Shown: positions 30,919-38,848 of the stretch, piece after piece
Numbering within the stretch: the first letter of the stretch is position 1
How the letters are laid out: every line of letters begins with the position of its first letter
Virus record (IMG/VR): IMGVR_UViG_3300048536_000332
Location: 1 to 40,882 of that record
Strand: one strand, 5' to 3'
Length of the DNA: 40,882 nt
Source of the DNA: a virus
Notes under the pieces: model-generated
The model's database searches: none
Told to the model about the DNA's origin: nothing
What the model saw: only the letters and a program-made list of their open reading frames with translations
Position numbers and translations under genes: made by a program

Positions 30919-33900
30919 ATGACAACTTACGCAACCGATGTTTATAGCGGCACTGGTTCGCAGGTTGAGTTTGCCGTCACGTTTGATTTTATCCAGCGTG
31001 ATCACGTCAAGGTGTTTCGCGTTGACAAGGCTGATGGTGCTGAAGTTGAGCTGACCCAAACCGATACCAACCCAACGGGTGACGAGTACCAGTGGCAGTC
31101 AAACATCTTGATCGAGGTGGGCACTGCGCCTACGACTGAGCAGACGCTGAAGATACAGCGCGACACCCCAGAAGACCAGCAGATAATTCAATGGAATGAT
31201 GGCAGCTACATCGTTGCCGATGATCTCAACACCAGTGATCTGCAATGGCTGTATGGGTTGCAGGAACTAGAGGATAAGTTTGGGCTGCTTTCAACTACAG
31301 CAATTAAATATCTGGGTGCCATTGATCTGACGGTTGACGATGCACCAGCGAGTCCAGCCGGTGGTGACTTCTATATCAATACAGGCACCGGCTCAGTGCT
31401 GGCTAGTTGGACCGGCATCGGTGGCGATGCTGTCGTTGGCTCAGAGCAGGTGATTTACAACTCAGTCAGCTCAGAGTGGCAGATCTTTGCTGTGCCATCG
31501 AGTCAGCAAGGTGTGCTGCAAGTCACTGGCACTAGCCCAATTGAAGTTGATAACACTAATACTCAGCGGCCTGAAGTCTCGATCACGCCAGCGACAACGA
31601 CAGCAGCTGGTTCGATGTCTGCTGCTGATAAGACCAAGCTTGATGGTGTTGAAGCTGGGGCTGAAGCCAACGTCAACGCTGACTGGAACGCAACAACTGG
31701 CGACGCAGAGATTCTGAATAAACCTGCAATTCCAGCTGCTCAGGTGAACTCTGACTGGGATGCAACATCTGGCGTTGCAGAAATACTGAACAAACCAGCG
31801 ATTATTCCTGAGGCTCCATCTGATGGTAAGACCTATGGACGCAAGGATGCTGCATGGTCAGAAGTAGAGCCTGGAGGTGTCACCCAGATTGTTGCTGGCG
31901 ATAACGTAACCATCTCGCCATCCGGTGGTACTGGTGTCGTCACTGTTAATTCAACAGGTGGCGGTGGTGGCGGTGTCCCTGAAGCACCAATTGATGGCAA
32001 TCAATATGCAAGGCAAGATGCAGGCTGGAGTGTCGTAACAGGCGGCGGCGGTGGTGGTGGTGGCACAACTAAAGCTGACATCTACGGCACAGCTAAGGCT
32101 TGGGGCAAGGTTGCTAGGGACGGCTCTTTAACCGCCGGACTAAATATTGCGTCGTCCGGTCCTAATGGTACTGGTAAATATGACGTGGTGTTTACTACAC
32201 CTATGCCGAACGCTAATTATGCAATTACGTTCGGTTTTGATGAGACAAGCGGTAACGGCGTTGCTATAAAAGCAACCAACCAAACTGCTAATGGTTTCTC
32301 GGTAACCATCTTGGACAATCCAGCAGGCGGTTCAGTAGTTAATAGTGCTTTTAACTTTGCTCTCTACGACAACGAACCAGCAGAGATCATCGTCGGTTCA
32401 GGCACAGTAACTAACACCAACCTGTACGGCACAGCTAAAGCTTGGGCTGATGTTGAGGCTGATGGGACTCTTAATAACGGAATGAATATAGCTTCAGTTT
32501 CTGTAAATTCAGCAAATTTATTCGTATATGACGTGGTGTTCATTACGCCTATGCCTGACAATGCATATGCTGTAAATGTAACTGTAAATGATTCTAATGG
32601 AGGGTTCGCTTACACTCGAAATCTCACACCTACTGGCTTTCAATACGTTACCAGGGATAATAATGGTACTGGTGCTGCAAGGGACGCAGACTTTAGCGTC
32701 TTCGACCAAGAACCAGCAGAGGTTGCACTAACAACTTTCGGTGATGTCATTAACTATGGCGGTGCTAGTGCTTGGGGGTATGTAACCAGCGCTTCGGGTT
32801 TAGTCAATGGATTAAATATTGCTTCAGTAACACCTATAAGTACTGGTGTTTATGACGTGGTGTTTACCACGCCAATGCCGAACGCTGATTATGCAATTAC
32901 TGGGGCTTCCACCACCTCAGCGGGCGCGTTTAGGGTTGTTAGTTTTGGATTTCGAACCGCTAATGGGTTCCGTGCAAATGTTTTTAACTCCAACAACGCT
33001 GCATCCGGGGAGGCGTTTAGCTTCGCCGTCCACAGCTCGAACGCACTCCCTCCCAAGGGCGGCACGGGGACAGATAGCTGGGCAACTTGCCAAGCTGATG
33101 GAACGATTGATGCCAGCTTTAATGTTGCTTCAGTAACTAGCACTTCAACAGGAGTTTATGACGTTCTCTTTACCACTCCCATGCCTTCTGGTTCGTATGC
33201 CATTACGGGTAGTGTGACCAGAGACCCTGGTGAAAACTCATCCCGATCTTTTAATATCATCACTCAGTCCGCAAGTGGGTTCACATGTCAGATTAAAGCC
33301 AATACCTCTGTTGTAGAAAACCCATTCTCCTTCACCGTCAACGCCACCAACGCCCAGTTACCTAACACGGTGACCCAGGAGCAGATTGAGTCTGCTATTA
33401 ATAACCCTGGTGCTAGTGCTTGGGGTGATGTTACCGAGGAGGGAACACTTACCAGTGGTTTGAACATAGCGAGTGTCGTTAGAAATCCACCAACTGGGGC
33501 TAGTTATGAGGTTACATTTTCCACTCCGATGCCTGATGTTAATTACAGCATTGTTGGTACGGCTCTAGATCTAGCCGGTCAAGGACGGGAATTCAATTAC
33601 CTGGATAAGACTGCAACAGGATTTACTGTCACACTACGCAGACCTTCTAGTGGTGGTGGTTCTCCTGGTGATTTCTCCTTCACCGTCCACGCTACCAACG
33701 CCCTACCACCAAAGGGTGGTACAGGTACAGATAGCTGGGCAAGTGTTCAAGCTGATGGCACGATTGATGCAAGCTTTAATGTTGCGTCGGTAACTAGAAC
33801 AGGAACAGGTCAATACAACGTAGTATTTACTACGCCGATGCCTACGGCAAATTATTCAGTTATTGCCATCCCTGACGTAAGGACAACCGGAGTTATAAGA

Positions 33901-34962
33901 CCAGTTAATAAGACAACAACTGGTTTTACTGTTGACTCGGTTTATAGCGGTGGTAGTGGCTATATCTATCAGGACACTACTTTCAACTTCGCCGTCAACG
34001 CCACCAACGCAACTCTCCCAAACACGGTAACCCAGGAGCAGATTGAAGCTGCTATTAATAACCCTGGTGCTAGTGCTTGGGGCAATGTATTAAGTAATGG
34101 GACGCTTGCAAATGGGTTAAATATAGCTTCAGTAACTAAAACTGAAACAGGCAAGTATGACGTGGTGTTTGCTTCACCGCTTCCTGATCAAAATTATTCA
34201 GTTGTAGCCAGTAATAATGGTGGTGAGGCGGTTTATGTCAATGCTTATACTCTCACTACTCAGGGGTTTTCTATTGCCTGCTACACCTATGCACCAACCT
34301 TAAAGGACATAGATTTCTCCTTCACCGTCTTCGCAACCAATGCACTCCCACCAAAGGGTGGTACGGGAACAGACGCCTGGGCAAGTGTAGCTGCAGATGG
34401 AACTCTTGGGTCTTCATTCAACATCGCATCAATTGAGAAAACAGGCACTGGTGGTTATAAGGCAACTTTCACAACACCAATGCCAACTGCTGATTACGCT
34501 GTTACAGGGTCAACCATTGTTCCTTCAGCTGGACAGGTTTTTACTTTTGTTGCGTATAACAAAACCACTACTAGCTTTCAATGGGTTACTAACCAAGATA
34601 CCGGCAGTACGAATCCCTATGCAGATTGTGCTGCTTCCTTCCAGGTCAACGCCACCAACGCAACGCTGCCTGCAACTCTGACGCAGGACATGCTGGTGAT
34701 GAAGGCTACGCCTGAACTGACTGGTACGCTTACATCTACAAGTGGTGCTGAGTTTGCTGGCGACATCTCAGCCGACAACGTTATCTTCACACTTGATCCT
34801 GAGCATCCTGAGAAAGTATTAGACATCAAAGCTCGCTTGCAAAATACACAAGCAGTCCTGCTCCGTATTAAGGCAGCTCTTATTCAACCTGATGCAACAG
34901 CTAACGAGTTGCGCAACAGGTTATTGGAAGCACTAGACATCCTTGTTGATGATGACGAGTAA
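30919..34962 (+). CDS. Tail fibre / host-recognition protein with eight tandem repeats
   Basis: 1347 residues (T7 gp17 is 553). Residues 1-125 are the gp17 virion-attachment domain (TDVYSGTGSQVEFAVTF; IQRDTPEDQQIIQWNDGSYI; NTSDLQWLYGLQEL). A collagen-free spacer follows with the common fibre motif KTKLDGVEAGAEANVNADWN and E-I-L-N-K-P-A-I twice, then two poly-Gly hinges (about 350 and 380). Residues about 390-1255 hold eight repeats of 102-114 residues. The C-terminal about 90 residues contain a helical, trimerisation-type end (LDIKARLQNTQAVLLRIKAA). The repeats are the likely receptor-binding shaft. A small membrane protein follows. Confidence 0.92.
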   Translation: MTTYATDVYSGTGSQVEFAVTFDFIQRDHVKVFRVDKADGAEVELTQTDTNPTGDEYQWQSNILIEVGTAPTTEQTLKIQRDTPEDQQIIQWNDGSYIVADDLNTSDLQWLYGLQELEDKFGLLSTTAIKYLGAIDLTVDDAPASPAGGDFYINTGTGSVLASWTGIGGDAVVGSEQVIYNSVSSEWQIFAVPSSQQGVLQVTGTSPIEVDNTNTQRPEVSITPATTTAAGSMSAADKTKLDGVEAGAEANVNADWNATTGDAEILNKPAIPAAQVNSDWDATSGVAEILNKPAIIPEAPSDGKTYGRKDAAWSEVEPGGVTQIVAGDNVTISPSGGTGVVTVNSTGGGGGGVPEAPIDGNQYARQDAGWSVVTGGGGGGGGTTKADIYGTAKAWGKVARDGSLTAGLNIASSGPNGTGKYDVVFTTPMPNANYAITFGFDETSGNGVAIKATNQTANGFSVTILDNPAGGSVVNSAFNFALYDNEPAEIIVGSGTVTNTNLYGTAKAWADVEADGTLNNGMNIASVSVNSANLFVYDVVFITPMPDNAYAVNVTVNDSNGGFAYTRNLTPTGFQYVTRDNNGTGAARDADFSVFDQEPAEVALTTFGDVINYGGASAWGYVTSASGLVNGLNIASVTPISTGVYDVVFTTPMPNADYAITGASTTSAGAFRVVSFGFRTANGFRANVFNSNNAASGEAFSFAVHSSNALPPKGGTGTDSWATCQADGTIDASFNVASVTSTSTGVYDVLFTTPMPSGSYAITGSVTRDPGENSSRSFNIITQSASGFTCQIKANTSVVENPFSFTVNATNAQLPNTVTQEQIESAINNPGASAWGDVTEEGTLTSGLNIASVVRNPPTGASYEVTFSTPMPDVNYSIVGTALDLAGQGREFNYLDKTATGFTVTLRRPSSGGGSPGDFSFTVHATNALPPKGGTGTDSWASVQADGTIDASFNVASVTRTGTGQYNVVFTTPMPTANYSVIAIPDVRTTGVIRPVNKTTTGFTVDSVYSGGSGYIYQDTTFNFAVNATNATLPNTVTQEQIEAAINNPGASAWGNVLSNGTLANGLNIASVTKTETGKYDVVFASPLPDQNYSVVASNNGGEAVYVNAYTLTTQGFSIACYTYAPTLKDIDFSFTVFATNALPPKGGTGTDAWASVAADGTLGSSFNIASIEKTGTGGYKATFTTPMPTADYAVTGSTIVPSAGQVFTFVAYNKTTTSFQWVTNQDTGSTNPYADCAASFQVNATNATLPATLTQDMLVMKATPELTGTLTSTSGAEFAGDISADNVIFTLDPEHPEKVLDIKARLQNTQAVLLRIKAALIQPDATANELRNRLLEALDILVDDDE
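32086..34680 (+). repeat. Eight in-gene tandem repeats in the fibre, arranged as alternating types
   Basis: Repeat starts: about 32086, 32428, 32761, 33073, 33409, 33730, 34066 and 34372 (spacing 306-342). Shared core: W-x-x-V, G-L/F-N-I/V-A-S, Y-D-V-V-F-T-T-P-M-P, Y-A-I-T. From the third repeat on they alternate: odd ones start GASAWG and end NALPPKGGTGT, even ones start D-S/A-W-A and (except the last) end LPNTVTQEQIE, giving a super-repeat of about 650 bases. Confidence 0.9.
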
Positions 34963-34966
34963 TTAG

Positions 34967-35179
34967 TTGAAGAAGCCTGCCCTGATGTTGGTCGCTGGAG
35001 TCATTGGATTCCAGCTGCTAATCATCAGCGGCACGTTGATCGGTTGCTTCTACATCTATCCAAAGATTCAAGACAGAGACCCAGGCAATGAGCGATGCTC
35101 AGGCAACCAAGTCTCTGAACTAATGGCGCAGATCACAGCCTCAGCTTTTGCACTGTATGCAGCCGAAGCTGGTCGCTAG
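34967..35179 (+). CDS. Small single-span membrane protein, candidate holin/lysis protein
   Basis: 70 residues from TTG 34967 (an internal ATG at 34985 would remove six). One strong membrane segment at about residues 6-31 (LMLVAGVIGFQLLIISGTLIGCF) is followed by a polar tail with a short amphipathic helix. Its location right after the fibre gene is where T7 places the class II holin gp17.5, and its size fits. There is no clear SD. Alternative: a small virion or superinfection-exclusion membrane protein. The endolysin gene is nearby but on the opposite strand, an unusual separation of holin and lysin transcripts. Confidence 0.55.
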   Translation: MKKPALMLVAGVIGFQLLIISGTLIGCFYIYPKIQDRDPGNERCSGNQVSELMAQITASAFALYAAEAGR

Positions 35180-35270
35180 AATGACAAAGCCATCTCATAA
35201 GAATGGTTTCCTCCGCTGCCCGAAGCATCAGCGGTGAGCCCTGACCCCCGAGAAGGCAGGGCAATGCTTC
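35180..35270. terminator. Nested hairpin between convergent arms (35222-35270), probable bidirectional terminator or structured RNA
   Basis: GAAGCAT (35222-35228) pairs with ATGCTTC (35264-35270), and inside it GCCCTG (35238-35243) pairs with CAGGGC (35257-35262). It lies exactly where the rightward and leftward arms meet and ends at the stop of the leftward gene. No T-run on either strand, so termination is inferred from position. Confidence 0.45.
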
Positions 35271-35708
35271 TCATAAATCAACCATTCGACGTGGTGTTTT
35301 GATATTTGAAAACACAACGCCGTTGGCAATCTTCTGAATAGAAAGCGTATCCACCCCGTACTGCATAGCTGTATAGGCTTGCGTTTGCACGTTGTTCTTC
35401 AATAGATATTTGATCTCAGCAATCTCTCGATTTGATAGTGAGTTTGCCTGACACATGGAAGCTCTACGTTTTGCCTGCTTAGCTCGTAGATCAGCGAGAT
35501 ACCTGCCTTGTTCCTTTGGCGTCATCACAGGAACAACCTTCTCTCCTGCAGGGAGATCATCTAGCTGTTGAATTGTCTTGATCTTGGTCAGACATTTAGA
35601 GCATTTCCGATACCTGATCTTGATTCCATACCTTCTGGTTGAACAATAGGTATGAGTCTGGTGTCCACAATTAGGGCACAAGACAACAGATGCTGTTGAT
35701 GCAGTCAT
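35271..35708 (-). CDS. Zinc-ribbon plus helix-turn-helix protein
   Basis: 145 residues. Residues 10-36 form a zinc ribbon: C-P-N-C-G, C-S-T-R-R, then C-S-K-C. This resembles the NrdR-type ribbon, but no ATP-cone follows. The C-terminal 45 residues (SNREIAEIKYLLKNNVQTQA..YGVDTLSIQKIANGVVFSNI) look like a helix-turn-helix of the kind appended to phage homing enzymes and regulators. No HNH motif is present. The start at 35708 is preceded by a CA-rich leader variant. It is the last gene of the leftward arm. A DNA-binding regulator is the simplest reading. Confidence 0.65.
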   Translation of the reverse strand: MTASTASVVLCPNCGHQTHTYCSTRRYGIKIRYRKCSKCLTKIKTIQQLDDLPAGEKVVPVMTPKEQGRYLADLRAKQAKRRASMCQANSLSNREIAEIKYLLKNNVQTQAYTAMQYGVDTLSIQKIANGVVFSNIKTPRRMVDL

Positions 35709-35730
35709 GAAATGGTGTGGTGTGGTGTGT
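35709..35730 (-). promoter_or_regulatory. CA-rich leader before the 35708 start
   Basis: On the minus strand, AACACACCACACCACACCATTTC abuts the ATG (read as AACACACCACACC + ACACCATTTC). Here the ACC repeat is present but the TTGAAACC part is replaced. Confidence 0.6.
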
Positions 35731-35765
35731 TTAGTTATTGAATTGGTGTGCGGCCATACCCTGGA

Positions 35766-36404
35766 CTATTGATTCCAAAGTTCGATCTCGGCTTCGCGTC
35801 GTCTACGCAGTCCGGCTTCAGTAGAAGTTCCAGGGTTGACGTAGAGCCTGAGGGCTGCCGGTACGTCGGTCCATCGCTTATCCCTGAGGCATCCCGTGAT
35901 GGTATTGAAGCCACCGCTGCCGTAAAAATTAGCGCCGACGTTGAAGCTGAAACTAAGAAGACAACCGCGTTGGCCATCAGACATCTCATTCCAGAACGGG
36001 ATAGTGGACTCTTGTGTTCCGTAGAAATATTCCAAATGGAATTTGAGTAACTCTTCACCCCTTGCTTGAGTGATTGGCTGATCTGAATACTGAACTTTTA
36101 CGCCGTTCTCATAGAACGTGGCCCCGTATCCGATCGTTGGAATGCCAACCCCATCGTTGTAAGGGGCAGACCTGAACCCTTCAAACTCTTTGATCAGATC
36201 AACTGCATCTTGTGGGATACCGCTGTCTGTCTTGGGTGGTGATTCCCTGTAGCGCACAACCCAATTCGCTGTCTCCTCCAGGAGGCTGGCAGGCATGGCT
36301 TCATACAGCAGGGCAACAGCATCGGACTGCTGGGCCTGCCCTTCCTCTGACCCTTTGAAGTATTTGAAGAAGTTCTCGAAGCCTGATGGCGTGAGCTTGG
36401 TCAT
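35766..36404 (-). CDS. Endolysin, GH24 phage lysozyme
   Basis: 212 residues. It cleaves the glycan strands of peptidoglycan to release progeny. The GH24 domain starts near residue 62 with the catalytic set E75, D84 and T90 in EGFRSAPYNDGVGIPTIGYG; the spacing (9 and 6) matches T4 lysozyme E11/D20/T26. Later motifs: G-Q-R-G-C-L-L-S-F-S-F-N-V-G-A and RRRREAEIELW at the end. The first 60 residues are a non-lysozyme helical extension without a signal peptide, so release needs a holin. It lies on the leftward strand with integrase and regulators, unlike the T7 amidase. A shortened CA-rich leader precedes it. Confidence 0.92.
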   Translation of the reverse strand: MTKLTPSGFENFFKYFKGSEEGQAQQSDAVALLYEAMPASLLEETANWVVRYRESPPKTDSGIPQDAVDLIKEFEGFRSAPYNDGVGIPTIGYGATFYENGVKVQYSDQPITQARGEELLKFHLEYFYGTQESTIPFWNEMSDGQRGCLLSFSFNVGANFYGSGGFNTITGCLRDKRWTDVPAALRLYVNPGTSTEAGLRRRREAEIELWNQ

Positions 36405-36417
36405 TCATGTGGTGTGA
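36405..36417 (-). promoter_or_regulatory. Short CA-rich leader before the endolysin
   Basis: On the minus strand, CTCACACCACATGA abuts the ATG at 36404. It keeps ACACCAC only. No SD is present. Confidence 0.45.
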
Positions 36418-36432
36418 GTCCATGCCATTTTG

Positions 36433-36446
36433 ATGCACAGGTGCAT
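36433..36446. promoter_or_regulatory. Dyad ATGCAC-AG-GTGCAT, candidate operator
   Basis: A perfect inverted repeat with a 2-base spacer upstream of the endolysin. The same half-site pair recurs at 36936-36958 with wider spacing, and a single GTGCAT lies by the candidate promoter at 38464. Confidence 0.4.
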
Positions 36447-36454
36447 GATTGCGA

Positions 36455-36607
36455 GTGAATTGGACTGCGATTCTGAAAAACGGCAACATCCCTGAACCAA
36501 TAGGCAGGCCAGAGGTGATCGAGGCCATAAAAAAATCCCCCTACATCAAGCGCAAGGGGAAGGCAAAGGCGAAGCCAACTAAGCGTCGGTCATCTGGTCA
36601 AAAATGA
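36455..36607 (+). CDS. Hypothetical basic small protein (50 aa), rightward within the leftward arm
   Basis: GTG 36455 opens MNWTAILKNGNIPEPIGRP and continues to a Lys/Arg-rich tail (KRKGKAKAKPTKRRSSGQK) and TGA at 36605-36607. TTG 36449 is an alternative with AGGTG six bases upstream. The N-P-x-P-G-R type N-terminus and the basic tail look like a genuine small phage protein and not random sequence. It converges with the neighbouring leftward regulator, overlapping its 3' end by 29 bases. No family is recognised. It may be a nucleic-acid-binding peptide. Confidence 0.45.
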   Translation: MNWTAILKNGNIPEPIGRPEVIEAIKKSPYIKRKGKAKAKPTKRRSSGQK

Positions 36608-36890
36608 GCAGCCCTTTCTTGCTAAGCCTGACTCTCAACCTCCTGCCTTCAGCGGGGTCCGGGTAGCACTCAACTAATCCCATTCCTTCCTTGCGGTGGG
36701 TTGGGTCCACTCCCATAGAAGTCAAAGATCTGGAAGCTGACGCATTGCTGAGATGAAAGAAGTTTTCGATGTCCTTGTAAGTGCAATTACGTGCTTCAGC
36801 AATGAACAGAAAAATCTGCAGGTGATGCAGGTACTGCTTGCCTGGCATCAGGTCACTGAAGATCGCTAGCTGACGTTGAAGGGTGATCAT
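36579..36890 (-). CDS. MarR-like winged-helix regulator (first of three related proteins)
   Basis: 103 residues from ATG 36890. This start is chosen over the upstream ATG at 36917 because a CA-rich leader (ACACCACCAAACCA) abuts it. The sequence reads as a winged helix: QIFLFIAEARNCTYKDIENFF, then HLSNASASRSLTSMG as recognition helix, and a wing with D-P-A-E-G-R-R-L-R-V-R-L-S-K-K-G. The protein at 37992-38309 has the same plan with matching D-P-K-E-G-R-R-L wing. It probably binds operators in the leftward arm and may govern integrase or lysis genes. Confidence 0.75.
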   Translation of the reverse strand: MITLQRQLAIFSDLMPGKQYLHHLQIFLFIAEARNCTYKDIENFFHLSNASASRSLTSMGVDPTHRKEGMGLVECYPDPAEGRRLRVRLSKKGLLIFDQMTDA

Positions 36891-36906
36891 TGGTTTGGTG
36901 GTGTGC
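36891..36906 (-). promoter_or_regulatory. CA-rich leader deciding the 36890 start
   Basis: On the minus strand, AGCACACCACCAAACCA abuts the ATG at 36890. By analogy with the other leftward genes it moves the start nine codons inside the longest frame. Confidence 0.55.
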
Positions 36907-36935
36907 TTGACCAACATATTTTACGGAAGCGGAGA

Positions 36936-36958
36936 GTGCATTGGATAACCCTATGCAC
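36936..36958. promoter_or_regulatory. Split dyad GTGCAT..ATGCAC
   Basis: GTGCAT (36936-36941) and ATGCAC (36953-36958) flank 11 bases in the gap between integrase and the regulator. The half-sites are the same as at 36433-36446. Candidate binding site of one of the winged-helix regulators. Confidence 0.3.
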
Positions 36959-36970
36959 TATCCACAGATG

Positions 36971-37975
36971 TCAGCTCTCCAACACCTCAGTGCAAGCAGC
37001 CAATGCGTGAGTGTTCACATGGAGGTAGCGGACACACGAACGGGCTGACGTCCATCCTCCGTAGGTCATGATCATCGCCAAAGAGATGTTCCCTTCAGCC
37101 AGACGTGTTGCGCAGGTGTGCCGTGTGCAGTGCGTTGTCAGCCTTGGGTCAGCAATGCCAACCAGCTGCTTGCCTTCATTGAACCAGTCCTTGAACGTGT
37201 CGTATTTCACGTTGAACATCCTGCTACCACTGCCCCGGTGCTGATACTTCTTAGCGATTGCCAAGGCCCTACGAGTCAGCGGCACTGAACCAAGATTGTT
37301 GGCCTTGCGATCCTCGAACGTCACCTTCTTCAGTGTGAAGTCCACATCCCAGATCTTCAGCTTTTCAATCTCACCCCATCGAGCACAGGTATCAAGCAGA
37401 AAGCAGAAGATGTCTGCCCCTTCCTCCCGGCCAGCCTTCTGGAAATATTCAATGAATGCGGCTTCCTCCTGCTTGCTAAACACCCTGTCCTTCAATGCTC
37501 TGGTTGCAATCTTCTTTGGAAACTTGGGGACATCAGAAATCAGCTTGTCGTCCAGTGCATCAGTAAAGATCGAGCGCAGGATGGCCAGCTTTTTATTGAC
37601 GGTTCCACCTGCATTCCCGGTGTTCACATAGTGCTGCTGCATTCCCACTAGGTCCATGCGATCGATCGCAGCCAGTGGTGTGTCACGGCCTAAAAAGTCC
37701 AGTACCTGATTGAGATAGCTGGTCACTGAATCTAGGGACTTAACGTTCGCCCAGCGATCAGCTAACGATCGCTTAGCAGCATCACCAAGCGTGATCGTGC
37801 TGTTCGTGCGAATCACATGTGCAGGTGACTCGGCACAAAAAAGCTCAGACAGCAGTTCACGTTGACGCTGCAATGCTGCTGCCTTGGTCTTGCAGAGTGC
37901 TGTCCGTCTAACGCCATTGCGTGAGACGGAAACGGTCCAGCCCTTGCGGGTCTGTGAGATGCCTTTGGTTTTCAT
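36971..37975 (-). CDS. int: Tyrosine recombinase (phage integrase)
   Basis: 334 residues. It would recombine attP with the host attB for lysogeny. The catalytic tetrad positions are present: R199 in TCARWGE, H282-x-x-R285 in THCTRHTCAT, W308 in GGWTSARS (W in place of the second His, as in many integrases), and the nucleophile Y317 in VRYLHV. The N-terminal 60 residues are an arm-binding type domain (ISQTRKGWTVSVSRNGVRRT) and 60-150 the core-binding SAM-like domain. A CA-rich leader precedes it. It sits between two winged-helix regulators. The candidate att site is 2.4 kb away near 40369. Confidence 0.94.
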   Translation of the reverse strand: MKTKGISQTRKGWTVSVSRNGVRRTALCKTKAAALQRQRELLSELFCAESPAHVIRTNSTITLGDAAKRSLADRWANVKSLDSVTSYLNQVLDFLGRDTPLAAIDRMDLVGMQQHYVNTGNAGGTVNKKLAILRSIFTDALDDKLISDVPKFPKKIATRALKDRVFSKQEEAAFIEYFQKAGREEGADIFCFLLDTCARWGEIEKLKIWDVDFTLKKVTFEDRKANNLGSVPLTRRALAIAKKYQHRGSGSRMFNVKYDTFKDWFNEGKQLVGIADPRLTTHCTRHTCATRLAEGNISLAMIMTYGGWTSARSCVRYLHVNTHALAACTEVLES

Positions 37976-37991
37976 TGTGGTGGTGTGTGTT
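37976..37991 (-). promoter_or_regulatory. CA-rich leader before the integrase
   Basis: On the minus strand, AACACACACCACCACA abuts the ATG at 37975 and nearly touches the stop of the preceding gene at 37992. Confidence 0.6.
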
Positions 37992-38309
37992 TTAGATGCT
38001 GAGCAGTTGTCGATAGAGGGCTTTCCCTTTTGGGGTGAGCATGATGATCAGCCGCCGGCCTTCTTTTGGATCCTTCTCGACATACATCAGGTCAAAGCCT
38101 GGTGTGCCCTTACGACTGGTCTGGCCTAAGGCCATGACCGTGCGGCTCACCGCTGAGTTCGTCAGATCCAAGGCTTCCATGACCTTTTGAAAAGTGCATG
38201 GCTCGTTCTGAGCCACCACCAGAAAAATCTGCGCGAAATGAAGCGGAAAGTGAGTTGGCTCAAGCACCGCAAAAGCGGCAAGAGCTGATTCCAGTCGATC
38301 GTGATCCAT
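37992..38309 (-). CDS. MarR-like winged-helix regulator (second of three)
   Basis: 105 residues. QIFLVVAQNEPCTFQKVMEAL, then DLTNSAVSRTVMALG as recognition helix and a wing D-P-K-E-G-R-R-L-I-I-M-L-T-P-K-G-K. It is similar in length and pattern to the 36579 gene, so probably a paralogue. Unlike its neighbours it lacks the CA-rich leader and has AGGA (CCTAGGA) about ten bases before ATG 38309. A candidate sigma70-type promoter at 38475-38503 points into it. The distinct start signal and its own promoter suggest that it is expressed separately, perhaps as the lysogeny repressor, and reads on into integrase. Confidence 0.75.
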   Translation of the reverse strand: MDHDRLESALAAFAVLEPTHFPLHFAQIFLVVAQNEPCTFQKVMEALDLTNSAVSRTVMALGQTSRKGTPGFDLMYVEKDPKEGRRLIIMLTPKGKALYRQLLSI

Positions 38310-38474
38310 GACCCATTCCTAGGACAAAAACCATCTAGATGATACGCAATTATCTCCGGTTTCCCTAGGGTCTCGATCACCTGGAAGGCAATCAGACCAG
38401 AGGGTCTGCGGATGTCAACTGCAAGCAAGATGCGAGCAGGGCTGTTCATGAAGCGTCACACCTGTGCATTAAAA

Positions 38475-38503
38475 AACATAGAGGCACGTCCTGCATTTGT
38501 AAA
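38475..38503 (-). promoter_or_regulatory. Candidate host-type promoter for the regulator/integrase genes
   Basis: On the minus strand, TTTACA (38503-38498), a 17-base spacer, then TATGTT (38480-38475). GTGCAT/ATGCAC half-site lies at the start point (38464-38469). A frame starting at 38449 and overlapping the regulator out of frame may be a leader or chance. The 206-bp gap 38310-38515 holds nothing else I can name. Confidence 0.4.
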
Positions 38504-38515
38504 CAGTAACGAGAA

Positions 38516-38848
38516 TCATTTGTTACCAGTTAATGCGCCAATCTCCTGCAGCAATTCAGTTCCCATCCCAGTCAGCGCAAGCTGTTTGCCCTGTTGGTGT
38601 GGGTGTGGCCTGCTCGCAACCAGTGCCACATGACCTTCAGAGAACCCCTTCCCTTTGACGTACTGACATGCACCAGTGAGCACGAGCAAGCGCCGGTAAA
38701 CAGTGTGTTGAGCAATGCCAGAAACCCTGACTAGCTCTGGGCCGTTATCAATTCCACGCCCAATCAGCGTCAATAAAAAAACGTCGTTCAGCTGCAGAAA
38801 GCCAAACGACGCAAGATCGATTCGTGAATCTTGCACTTTTGGGATCAT
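38516..38848 (-). CDS. Divergent winged-helix regulator (third of three)
   Basis: 110 residues. QLNDVFLLTLIGRGIDNGPELVR then VSGIAQHTVYRRLLVLTG as recognition helix, and a long loop or wing with HPHQQGKQLALTGMGTELL. Same overall layout as the other two regulators but diverged, with a longer wing. Start ATG 38848 overlaps the stop of the 42-residue gene (ATGA) and is also preceded by the CA-rich leader at 38849-38882, which here is part of that small gene's coding sequence. Confidence 0.65.
   Translation of the reverse strand: MIPKVQDSRIDLASFGFLQLNDVFLLTLIGRGIDNGPELVRVSGIAQHTVYRRLLVLTGACQYVKGKGFSEGHVALVASRPHPHQQGKQLALTGMGTELLQEIGALTGNK

Noticed and set aside
38162-38449. Leftward 95-codon frame starting just after the candidate promoter
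   Set aside because: Overlaps the 37992-38309 regulator out of frame by about 148 bases, and its second half is Trp/Arg/Phe-rich noise. The first 40 residues could be a leader peptide, but evidence is thin.
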